Shown here: piece after piece, positions 55,873-64,000 of the stretch
Layout: the number at the start of each line of letters is the position of its first letter
Numbering within the stretch: position 1 is the first letter of the stretch
Source of the DNA: Galeopsis tetrahit
Lineage: Eukaryota; Streptophyta; Magnoliopsida; Lamiales; Lamiaceae
Assembly: GCA_963675135.1 (NCBI GenBank)
Contig: OY776121.1
Span: 80,126,875-80,190,874, forward strand
Length of the DNA stretch: 64,000 nucleotides
Direction: 5' to 3'
Translations under genes and position numbers: made by a program
The notes under the pieces: model-generated
Seen by the model: the letters and a program-made list of their open reading frames with translations, nothing else
Told to the model about the DNA's origin: nothing
Databases searched by the model: none

Positions 55873-58116
55873 TCAGAGTAGGTGCATCCAATTAGGTTCT
55901 TCAGGAGTTAGGATTCTACAGTTGTCAAGTTCTTTGGCTGTCTTGACTATTTCTTTCCAGAATTCTTGATCTTCAATGTTCATGAACTGATTGAACTGGA
56001 AGAATTCATCTTCATAAGTAGGGAGAGGGCCAAATTTCCTTACTATGTGGTGTTGAATTTGCCACTTCTTCTTCAGGGGATACCATCTTGGTAGCTCATC
56101 TTGAAGGGCTAAGAAATCCACATAAGTGCTATCAAACACCAGGACATTTTCTTTCATTGCTTTGTCCTTGAGAGCTTTCCTGAGTTTGGCCACCTTCCTA
56201 TCAAATTTGGCCTTGAGTGCCTTCGCATCATTCAGCTTCTTTTGCTTAAGCTCTTGAGCTTCAAGCACTTTTCTTTTCTTCAGCTCTAGAGTCTCTTTCT
56301 CTTCTGCAGTAGGCTCTGCTGGAGCTGACTTTTCACTTGTCTGAGCTTGCTCATCTGCCTTTCTTTTCCTTGTCATCCTCTTTTCAGGAACTTGTTCTAC
56401 AGATCTGTAGACTCTTGGCAGCAGGAGCTTGAGTGGGAGCTTGGGTGTCTTCTTGAGCAATTTCTTTGCCTTGCCTGCTCTTGATTTTGCTTTTTAAACC
56501 ACCCAAGGTTTCATTCAGCTCATCTTGAGATACTACCATTACAGCTTGCTGTGCAGTAGCCTTCTCTAGAGCCTTTATAAATACATCTTCCCCCTTTTTG
56601 GCTTCAGCAAGTGCAGCCGCAAAAGGCTTCATGGCATTCAGAATTTCCACTTTCAGAGTCTGCTTCAGGGCCATGGCATTGACCTTGCCAACATGGGTCA
56701 GATGAGTGATGCTGTGTTCTAGGATCTGAGCATGAGAGTTGGAGGAGGAGGCAGCTTCAAGTGTAGCTGTAAGTGCTTCCAATTTGGCTGCTGTCTCCTT
56801 CAGCTGAGTTTGCAGTTTCTCATTCTCCTCTGCAGCTGACTTAAGAAGGGCCCTACTTTCAGTGGCTCTTGCTTCAGCATCCTCAATCCTTGCCTTATAG
56901 GTGGTCTCCATACGAGTTAGCTCATTAGTATAGAGATCAGCGAACATGGTGGAGGTGTTAAAAGCCTTCTTCTGAATGGTGCTCAAGTACTCTTCTATAT
57001 GTTGATGAAGTGCGTCACCAAACTTATCTTCATTGTCAATAATCTGGTCATGAAGACGAGTTCTCTGCTCCTTAACAGCTTTCTCAACATATCTTCCAAG
57101 CTGTAGACCTAAGCCTTTCTCAAAGTGCAAGTCTATTGCAGTTTTGACCTGGGAGCAGTTGTCTGCTGTATAGTCAACAGATGGGATAGAGGTCGAGGCA
57201 GTACCGTGAGGTTTGGGAGCAACTATCAATGCCTTACCTCTTTCTTCAGCTGTTAGATAGTCTTCATTGAGGAAGCAGGTAGTGGCCTTAGTCAGATGTG
57301 TCATGATCCTTCTGCCTGTATCCTCTGGTTGATCAAAGAAGTGAGTCAGATTTTCTGAGGGCTTGAAGTGAGCTGGTACTCTGACTACTTCTCTTTCAAT
57401 CTCTACTTTGTCAGCTGGTTCAGCTGAGTCTGCTGCAGGGGGTGTTGCAGCTGAGTCTTCAGCCTTTGCTTTTTCCGCTGTCTGCTGATCTGATGAGCCT
57501 TCTGGTACAGAGATATCATCAGTGGGGATTCCTAGAATCCTGTTGCATACTGCAGTCAGGGCCTCTGCTGGCAGCAGCTGAGCAAAAGATTGAACCTGAG
57601 CAACTTCCTTTTGCTCCATCTCCCAGTCGAGTAAATTTACCTTTCCTCCCATTCCTTCCATGACCTCAAGAAGGTCATCCACATCATCTCTTCTGAGCTC
57701 AATCCAAGTACAGACTCTTAGTACTTGTTCAAACTGAACTGATTCCTCATCAATACCAGGAATAGTAGACTTGAGCAGGTTGGCTATCTTCATCCTCATT
57801 ATCTTCCCTCTTGTGCACATAGGATAGTGCACCATGCTGAATTGAGGTTGAGAAGGGCCAGCTTGAGCCAAGTCTGCTGGTGCCAAGTCTTCTTGTGCAG
57901 ATGGGGCAGTGAGGATAGGAGATTGAGTTGAAGGGACATTTTCCTCTGCTGTGTGAGTATCAGCAGGGATTTGGGAAGTGATATTTTCAGGTTGAGTAGG
58001 AGAGAGAGATTGATCTTCAGTAGGTTGAGTATCAGCAGGGTTTTGAGTCTGCTGGTCTAGTTCCTGTTCTACTTGAAGATCAGTAGATGGTTGGGCTTGA
58101 TGATCTTGGTCATCTG
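55873..58116 (-). pseudogene. Sirevirus-2 third ORF, truncated and frameshifted
   Basis: Two overlapping frames on the minus strand. The upstream frame runs from the 58116 breakpoint to 56384. The downstream frame, 56460-55873, carries the C-terminal part (KRKADEQAQTSEKS..., ending EEPNWMHLL). A frameshift lies within 56384-56460. The upstream part is Gln/Pro/Thr-rich, then has a globular segment (YPMCTRGKIMRMKIANLLK) and a long helical stretch with Glu/Ala heptads (about 56990-56690). The ATG at 58135 that opens the frame lies in the antisense of the F-box filler and is fortuitous. Function unknown; the N-terminus is lost. Confidence 0.65.
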
Positions 58117-58937
58117 CTATAGAATATCTAAACATGTGGCGAATGTATCCGTACGCATCGATCCATTTTTTTCATCCGCCAACTTCCCAAGATTGTTTTA
58201 TTATCGGAATCACAGCTGCAGGATTTGACGTTGAAGATGGCGTCATAGTTGATATACTTAGATACGGTGACAAGGAGTGGGACCGCATCACATACCATAG
58301 TGAGCCTGAGTTTTTAGTGTCCAATTGTGCTTCGATTTTACACCATGGACTAGTATACTTTGTGGGCGCGACTGGGGAAGTTGCCACTTTAGATATTGAA
58401 CATCACGCATGGACGGTTCATCCCAAAAGTCTTGAATTTCATGAACTTCAAGATCAACAAATTACAAGACAGTTCTTGCTCAAAATCAACGGAGATACAA
58501 CTGATACCATATATGCTGTGTTTATGATATATACAAGTGAAACGCGGGAAACGTCGATGAATGTGTTTAGACTCTTGGAGCCGGTGATGAAGTGGTAGAG
58601 GATCCAAGACTTGGGAAACAATATGTTGTACCTGAGTCTTTCGTCCTCATTTGGGCTTGTGGCTAAGCCCAAAATCATGGCCAACACAATTTGTTTTCCC
58701 ATATTTGATTCCAATGATAATCTCTTTTTTTGCTCTCTCAAAACTAAAAAATACCACTCTTTTGATGGACGTTACTCCTTTGATAATTTCAATGGTTTTA
58801 TCAAATTGTTTTACGGCGTCACTTGGATAACTCCTATACCTACTCAACAACTCACAACAAATTCGGTATGGTATTCAGACAGTGATGAAGAGGACGACAG
58901 TGATGAAGAGGAAGATAGTGATGAAGAGGATCGATGA
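58117..58937 (+). pseudogene. Truncated F-box/DUF295 gene copy
   Basis: It corresponds to residues about 110-389 of the intact gene at 30922. The F-box and the first part of the DUF295 region are gone. TAG at 58596-58598 interrupts the frame (a single-base change from the intact copy), after which the frame is open to TGA at 58935-58937. A three-base insertion near 58213 adds one residue, and the acidic tail is shorter. It has no promoter and cannot make a functional SCF subunit. Confidence 0.9.
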
Positions 58938-60402
58938 TGGGAAAACCAAATGAAGAAGTCAGATTTGTTGATCAAATAGATGTCAATTTAACTTGTTTAT
59001 GTTTAAATTTAGGTGCATGTAATTCTTCTATACTCATATAAGTTTCTATCAATTTATTTAAGTTTCAATTAGTTTCTAAACACGGTTGAAATATTCATTC
59101 TTATCGATCAGCTTTGCTTGTTGGTGGCATTTTTTTTTCTTAGTCTTGTGCTCCAATAACTGTCCAACGGGTGAATATTTATCCAACGGGATCAACTAGC
59201 TAAATAATAATGTGCTATAAATTAAAATAATACTCGGTGAAATTGAAATAATAAGGTTACAACTTACAATTGAGGGATAAAATAATACAAACATTAATAT
59301 AATACAATTGCAACGGAAGGAAAACAATAACATAAAATGATAAAAACATTACGATACAATAACATACTATTACAATCTAAATATCCGTTGTAATATTATG
59401 TTGACTTTTCAATTTTTATTTGCATGAATATTTATCAATTTTACATATTTTCTAATTTTAATCAAAATTTAAATGTAAAATAAAAATTACTAACATGTTA
59501 CTAAGTTTATACCAAAATAAAATTACAAATGGATAATAATTATAGAATATTATAGCAAAATAAAAAAAATTAAAATGAATATTGTGGAATATTCTTGTTA
59601 AAAGTAGTACTTGATTAACGTGAGTAAAGTGTTACCTAGTATCAACTCTATCCAACACATTCATATTCGATCAATAATTTGAAAGTGTTATTTTTTTACA
59701 ATGTTCAAAACTTTGGTTAATTTTAGAACGAAGTAATTTTTTTAAAAATAACATTTAACCCTGTTGTGTATGAATTTATCAATCACGATTCCCTCTCCCA
59801 GAGAATTATTTATTTTATTTTATTACATTGTAATTTTTTTTATTTAATCTGAACCTATTTTAGTTTCAGCTTCGCCATTAGAATTAAAGTATCCCGGGGA
59901 GTGCATTTCTTAATTAAAATGTGTATTAATTTGAAAATCAATGATGTCGAGAGAAAAGTTAGAAAAAAAAGTTGACAAACGGAGGACATGCGTCCTCTCT
60001 CCATTTTTTTTTGGTCATTTGTTTGTGAATTTTGAAGAGTAATAAATTCGTATATAATAAAAGGGTTGGTTTTTTTGTAAACTCTCTTTTTTTTTTTTTT
60101 ATTGGTAATTTTTTTTTTAGTGTTGCATTTTTCAATTGTAATGATTTACAATATTCAATAATATTTTTTAATTATATTGACGTATATTTTTTTTGGTAAT
60201 ATTATATTGCACTTTTCATTAATATTGTGTTGCATTTTTTAGTTATACTCACTTACACTTTTTAATAATATTGTGATGTACTTTTTAGTAATATTGTGTT
60301 GTACTTTTTATAGTTATAATGATTTACACTTTTCATTAAAAATTGCGTTGCACTTTTTAATTACATTGACTTGCATCCCCCTATATACTACTCCGTAATA
60401 GA
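58117..60402 (+). repeat. Duplicated F-box 3' segment plus flank (filler DNA)
   Basis: It matches 31250-33273 joined directly to 43286-43579 with small indels and scattered substitutions (a few percent by eye). The left border shares CTATAG with the source; the right border shares TAGA with the gypsy LTR. It lacks CACTA-1 and instead has the uninterrupted site TGCATTTTTCAATTG (60124-60138). Confidence 0.9.
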
Positions 60403-60976
60403 ACCTCATTAAGAGACATTAATTACTTGAATGGTTATTTGGGTAGCTGGTGAGGATTAGGAAGAGGTCGTATTACCGGGTTTGGGAACACCTTAGACGT
60501 AAGGCTATAGTACCCGAAGGGAAAAGATTTTCATCCTAGCATCTTGATGCTCTTAGCAAGTTCAAATTGAAGCATAGACACGGTATAAACAATCTCACTC
60601 GATTTCACTAGGTAGAGAACACCCGAAGCATTCCCAACCTTTGCACTTCTCCGAATTTAGATTCGTAGTTGTTCTTTACTTTAATTGTCATTTTCTCATT
60701 TTCTTATTTTAGTAGTTAATTTTACTTATTAGGATTGTGTTTAGTTTAATTTATTGTCTTTAGATTATTATTTAGCTTTAGTTTTGCATCCAACTCCCGA
60801 AACCGTAGCTACATTAGTTATGACGACGTACAACTCTAGGGATCCATTGCACTAGCCCACCTCCCGTGGTTCGATACTACTTGGTCGAAATACTTACGTG
60901 CATACTACTACGATCCCTTATGCTTGAGGGGAAGTAGTTAGTCCAAAATATATTGCCTAAAAATTCGTTCAAGTCA
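60403..60976 (+). repeat. Truncated 3' LTR of the gypsy element
   Basis: 574 bp, near-identical to 51852-52425 and followed by ATCAT. The first ~1.1 kb of the LTR is missing, replaced by F-box filler. Confidence 0.85.
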
Positions 60977-61010
60977 ATCATTAAGTTACAACTAAAAAGT
61001 GTGAAAATAA

Positions 61011-61282
61011 ATTAATTTTTTGAAATTTTAAAAGAAAAATTTAGTAAAAAATATGAATATTTTAGTATTTTAAAATATATAAATTATAAAAATTTAATTT
61101 ACAATAAAGATAGATTATAAATTTAATTATTAATGTATGTGAAAGAAATTAATTTTTTGGAATTTTAAATTTTTTTTTAGTAAAAATATGAATATTTTAG
61201 TATTTTAAAATATATAAATTATAAAAATTTAATTTGTAATAAAGATAGATTATAAATTTAATTATTAATGTATGTGAAAGAA
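61011..61282. repeat. Tandem duplication of ~136 bp
   Basis: Two units (61011-61147 and 61148-61282), each starting ATTAATTTTTTG and ending TAATGTATGTGAAAGAA, with small differences. They lie in the 3' part of CACTA-2. Non-coding. Confidence 0.85.
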
Positions 61283-61363
61283 ATTAATTTTGTGATTTAA
61301 AAAAAAAATGGGGCGAAAATGAGTACATATAGAATTAATATTACAATTACGAACAAGTAACAC

Positions 61364-61430
61364 ATTTGTCCGAGTGGTAGGCGCCCTTGACTAGTCGCCC
61401 ACACACTCGGGTTCGATTCCCGGCAAGGCC
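61364..61430 (+). other. tRNA-like sequence
   Basis: An A-box-like TGTCCGAGTGG (61367-61377, with its first T at 61367), then a B-box GGTTCGATTCC (61410-61420), and a perfect T-arm-like CGGG..CCCG. The 5' side does not pair with GCAAGGC to make an acceptor stem. It is therefore probably a tRNA pseudogene or SINE head and not a functional tRNA. No tail or target duplication was found. Confidence 0.5.
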
Positions 61431-61482
61431 ATAATAAAATAGTTGGCATATAATAATAGTTCGCGGGTCGGGTTGGGGTTAC

Positions 61483-61865
61483 GTTACCGACGGAATATAA
61501 TTTATTATTAAAAAAATTAAATTATATTCCGTCGGTAGAGTCATCGGTGGCGACAGACCCCGACGGATATTTTTTTTATAAAAAAATGTAAAAATAAATT
61601 TCCGTCGGTAACGCCGTCAGTACTACCGACGGACCATCGACGGAATTTTTTTTTAATTATTTTTATTCGCCTTAGCGATAGAATTGCCGACGGAATATAT
61701 ACCCGGTTTGAAAACGGGTCATCAGTGTTAGCGACGGAATATATCCGTCGATAGGCTCGACTGTTTTGGTCCATCTAAAATCCGTCGGGACTACCGACGG
61801 AATAAAATTTTCCGTCGGTACACACGACTACCGACCGCCATTCCGACGTCGATAAAACGCGTGTT
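61483..61865. repeat. CACTA-2 right subterminal CCGACGGA cluster
   Basis: About sixteen motif copies in both orientations adjoining the right terminus. Open frames here are repeat artefacts. Confidence 0.8.
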
Positions 61866-61878
61866 TTTGGTAGTGGTA

Positions 61879-62174
61879 TACTTGTCAATACATATCATTT
61901 CTTAATTCCAATAAATTTTATGAAAACAACACTTATTGTAGAACAAGTATAATTTTAAGTCCTTTAAGTTTCAATTTATCGAAAATTTTCAAATTTGTCG
62001 TTGATTTGACGTTAAGTTACATCCGAACTTACTCAAAACCTCAAAACAAACACATATAATTACTATTTATAAGGATTTCTCAATCCTACATGAATCCAAA
62101 ACAAATTTGACTTTTGTTTTTTTAGTGCATCTATTGACGGAGTGCATCTACTTGTAGGGACAAATAACCAACAC
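61879..62174. other. Intergenic flank between CACTA-2 and the last Copia element
   Basis: AT-rich with no gene. The stretch TAAGTCCTTTAAGTTTCAAT near 61954 resembles the AGTCC-type MULE ends elsewhere in the window, but no partner was found. Confidence 0.5.
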
Positions 62175-62391
62175 TGACAATATGTTTATAAAACATATTA
62201 GGGTTTGAGAGTAGTAGAGAAGGTTTTAGGGAAAATCACCGTAAGTGCTTGGTGAGATGTTTTGTATTCATATATATACATGAGAGATTTACATATAATC
62301 ATGTAACCAATCTCCTATAATTTAGGAAGAGATATGGTCAAAAAGAATAATCCTAAAACAAGGAAAAATCTAATCAAATCAATTTACATCA
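62175..62391 (-). repeat. Probable 3' LTR of the terminal Copia element
   Basis: Plus-strand ends TGACAATATG and TTTACATCA give TG..CA borders of about 217 bp. A TATATATA stretch near 62270 fits a promoter on the minus strand. The other LTR is outside the window, so the borders are provisional. Confidence 0.4.
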
Positions 62392-63992
62392 ATTAGTATT
62401 ATCTATATTACCCCCCGTCAAGCGCTGCGTGGGGTGAAGACACACGCAAAACTTGGAGCGTAAAAACTCAAAAGCAGGGCGGGGAAGACTCTTCGTAAAA
62501 ATATCCGCAAGCTGAAGATGAGAGGGAACGAACTCAGTGGAGATTCGACCAGACGAAACCAACTCACGAACAAAATGATAATCCAAGTCAATATGCTTAG
62601 CCCTCTTGTGTGCCACAGGATTCTGACTCAAGAAAAGGGCACTCTTGTTGTCACACAACAAGACAGGACGAGTAGGAGGAAGCGCGCGTAGTTCTCCAAG
62701 AAGGTTAATAACCCAAACAAGCTCAGCTGCTGCATTTGCCATCGCCCTATACTCAGACTCACAGCTGGAACGAGCAACAGTAGGTTGTTTATTTGCACTC
62801 CAAGAAACAAGATTACCCCCAAGGAAAATAGAATAACCATAAGTCGAACGACGAGACTCAACACAACGAGCCCAATCAGCATCAGAGTATCCCAAGAGAG
62901 AAAAATCAGGACGTCTAGCGAAGGAGAGACCAAAGTGAATAGTACCCTTCACATAGCGAAGGATACGCTTAACAGCCAAAAATGATCTTCAGAGGGCGAC
63001 TGAAGAAACTGACTCACAGAGCTGACAGCATAGGATAGATTTGGTCTGGTGATGGTCAAGTATTGCAAAGCACCAACTAGAGACCTATACAAAGTAGGAT
63101 CCTTGAAAGCAGGACCTGTGCTCACAAGAGATTCGCCTGTAGCCAACGGAGTAGAGACATGCTTAGCATCCACCAAGTCTGCACGCTCAAGAATATCAAG
63201 TGCATACTTGGCCTGTCCAACAAACAGACCCGAAGCAGAGGAGGTGACCTCAAGGCCAAGGAAGTAACTCAAGGAACCAAGATCCTTGATGGAGAATTCA
63301 TTGCTAGTGCGAGCAATAAAGCGACGAAGAGCAGTAGGATCATTGCCTGTTACAATGATATCATCAACATACAAGAGAAGATAAATAGTAGTCTTACCCT
63401 GATGAAGATGAAAAAGAGACGAATCAGAACGACTCTGAGAAAAGCCCAAACTGAAGAGAAACGAACTGAAACGCTGGTACCAGGCAAGAGGAGCCTGGCG
63501 GAGACCATACAGGACCTTCTTCAGATGACAAACATGATCCAGATAGCGAGGGTCAACAAAACCAGGAGGCTGAGCCATGAAGACCGGCTTGTGAAGAACC
63601 CCTTTGAGAAAGGCATTATTCACATCAAGCTGGTGAAGGGGCCAACCGTGCTGAACAGATAGAGCCACGACAATCGGAACCGTAGTTGCCTTCACAACCG
63701 GACTGAAAGTAAGGTGGAAATCCAAACCAGGTACCTGAGTGAAACCCTGGGCCACTAAATGAGCTTTGTGACGCTCGATCGACCCATCTGCCAAAAACTT
63801 CGTACGAAAAACCCACTTAGAGCCAACAATATTTGTGCTAGAAGGACGAGGCACCAAATCCCAGGTAGAGTTCAAGTGAAGAGCATCAATCTCCTCCTGC
63901 ATAGCAGCAAGCCAATGAGGATGTTTAACAGCAGACTTGAAACCACGGGGTTCAGAAGTGGCAACAAGAGCTGAACACAGAGTGGAAGACAC
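62389..63992 (-). pseudogene. Copia Pol, C-terminal part, one frameshift
   Basis: The upstream frame (63992-62949; open into the window edge) covers the end of the linker and the reverse transcriptase, with STWDLVPRP, KWVFRTKF, NNAFLKGVL, LYVDDIIVTGND and YFLGLEV. RNase H (LGYSDADWA, SCESEYRAMA, IFTKSLP) continues in another frame, 62979-62389. The switch maps to an A run at 62978-62982 (T run on the coding strand), consistent with a one-base loss. Otherwise the domains look well preserved. No stops were seen in the RT part. Confidence 0.85.
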
Positions 63993-64000
63993 CAGATCAA

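Larger units (their letters stand above)
54068..58116 (-). mobile_element. Truncated Sirevirus-type element (Sirevirus-2)
   Basis: In reverse orientation: LTR (54068-55522), PPT (55523-55536), then an ORF3-like region read on the minus strand up to a breakpoint at about 58116. Gag, pol and the 5' LTR are absent. The LTR has TGTTGG..CCAACA ends and the same PPT core as Sirevirus-1, but different LTR and ORF3 sequence, so it is a different family of the same lineage. It is inserted in the gypsy interior. The lost end means no target duplication can be checked. Confidence 0.8.
50758..60976 (+). mobile_element. Ty3/gypsy-type LTR element, rearranged, nested in CACTA-2
   Basis: LTR ends are TGATTAG..AAGTCA. 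The target duplication is ATCAT (50753-50757 and 60977-60981), so both outer edges survive. The tRNA-Asp PBS follows the 5' LTR. Internal gypsy sequence reaches only about 54067, with one gag-like or unknown ORF and no pol. The rest is Sirevirus-2 (54068-58116) and F-box filler (58117-60402), and the 3' LTR keeps only its last 574 bp. The PBS and internal style fit Athila/Tat-like or large non-autonomous gypsy elements; the lineage is uncertain. Confidence 0.8.
45910..61875 (+). mobile_element. CACTA transposon CACTA-2 (old, with nested insertions)
   Basis: The left end is CAATACAAAGAAAGCGG, a CACTA terminus with C-to-A at position 3. The right end reads ACGCGTGTTTTTGGTAGTG. The 3-bp target duplication is GTA (45907-45909 and 61876-61878). 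Genes run left to right: a TNPA-like gene (47054-48868), then a TNP2-type remnant (49549-50696). The order and the CCGACGGA clusters mirror CACTA-1. A gypsy element is inserted at 50758-60976; removing it leaves about 5.7 kb. The mutated terminus and broken genes indicate an immobile, old copy. Confidence 0.85.
62175..64000 (-). mobile_element. Copia LTR retrotransposon, 3' part (runs off window)
   Basis: Reverse orientation. The LTR lies at the left, next to a G-rich tract (complement of ACCCCCCGTC at about 62410), then the RNase H and RT regions. The element continues beyond 64000. It is a different family from the Copia element at 24665. Confidence 0.8.

Noticed and set aside
58134..58598. 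A second functional F-box gene
   Set aside because: It lacks the F-box and promoter, has an internal TAG, and is bounded by retroelement breakpoints.

Overview
The window is nuclear DNA of a flowering plant, most likely a eudicot. The evidence is plant-lineage retroelements (a Sirevirus-type Copia, two smaller Copia elements, a Ty3/gypsy element primed by tRNA-Asp), En/Spm CACTA and Mutator-like DNA transposons, Stowaway MITEs, a tRNA-derived SINE, an F-box/DUF295 gene, and fragments of plant HIPP and isopentenyl-diphosphate isomerase genes. I cannot name the species. Only one host gene looks intact: the F-box gene at 30922-32091. Nearly everything else is mobile DNA or its debris.

Layout. 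1-6240: AT-rich intergenic DNA with a 2-kb foldback Mutator-like element (2719-4746, 9-bp TSD) and a SINE (4792-4907, 16-bp TSD). 6241-22078: a Stowaway MITE split by a 15.6-kb Sirevirus-type Copia element (6368-21938). That element has almost identical LTRs, gag, a pol broken by one in-frame stop, and a 1575-codon third ORF carrying two ubiquitin-interacting-motif-like segments. 22079-24659: AT-rich DNA with a chimeric gene-fragment patch and a MITE. 24665-29611: a decayed Copia element on the minus strand. 29617-33273: the F-box locus with a probable TATA box and a 5'UTR intron.

33274-43282 is a 10-kb CACTA element (CACTA-1) inserted just downstream of the F-box gene. It carries TNP2-type and Transposase_24-type genes, each with one nonsense codon, an intact divergent GRF zinc-finger ORF, and four clusters of a CCGACGGA motif. 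43286-45909 holds a MITE and a Pack-MULE-like inverted-repeat element containing an IPP isomerase gene fragment with its intron.

45910-61875 is a second, older CACTA element (CACTA-2, TSD GTA), with a gypsy element nested inside it (50758-60976, TSD ATCAT). Inside the gypsy element lie a truncated Sirevirus-type element (54068-58116) and a 2.3-kb copy of the 3' half of the F-box gene plus its flank (58117-60402). That copy lacks CACTA-1 and shows the exact pre-insertion site, so the window contains its own empty-site control. The copy has short microhomology at both borders, which suggests filler DNA captured during break repair. 61879-64000 is flank followed by the 3' part of another Copia element that runs off the window end.

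Inferred order of events: CACTA-2, then gypsy into it, then Sirevirus-2 into the gypsy, then deletion plus F-box filler, then CACTA-1 into the F-box flank. The large Sirevirus at 6368 is independently very young. All coordinates, splice sites and comparisons were read by eye; no alignments or database searches were run.
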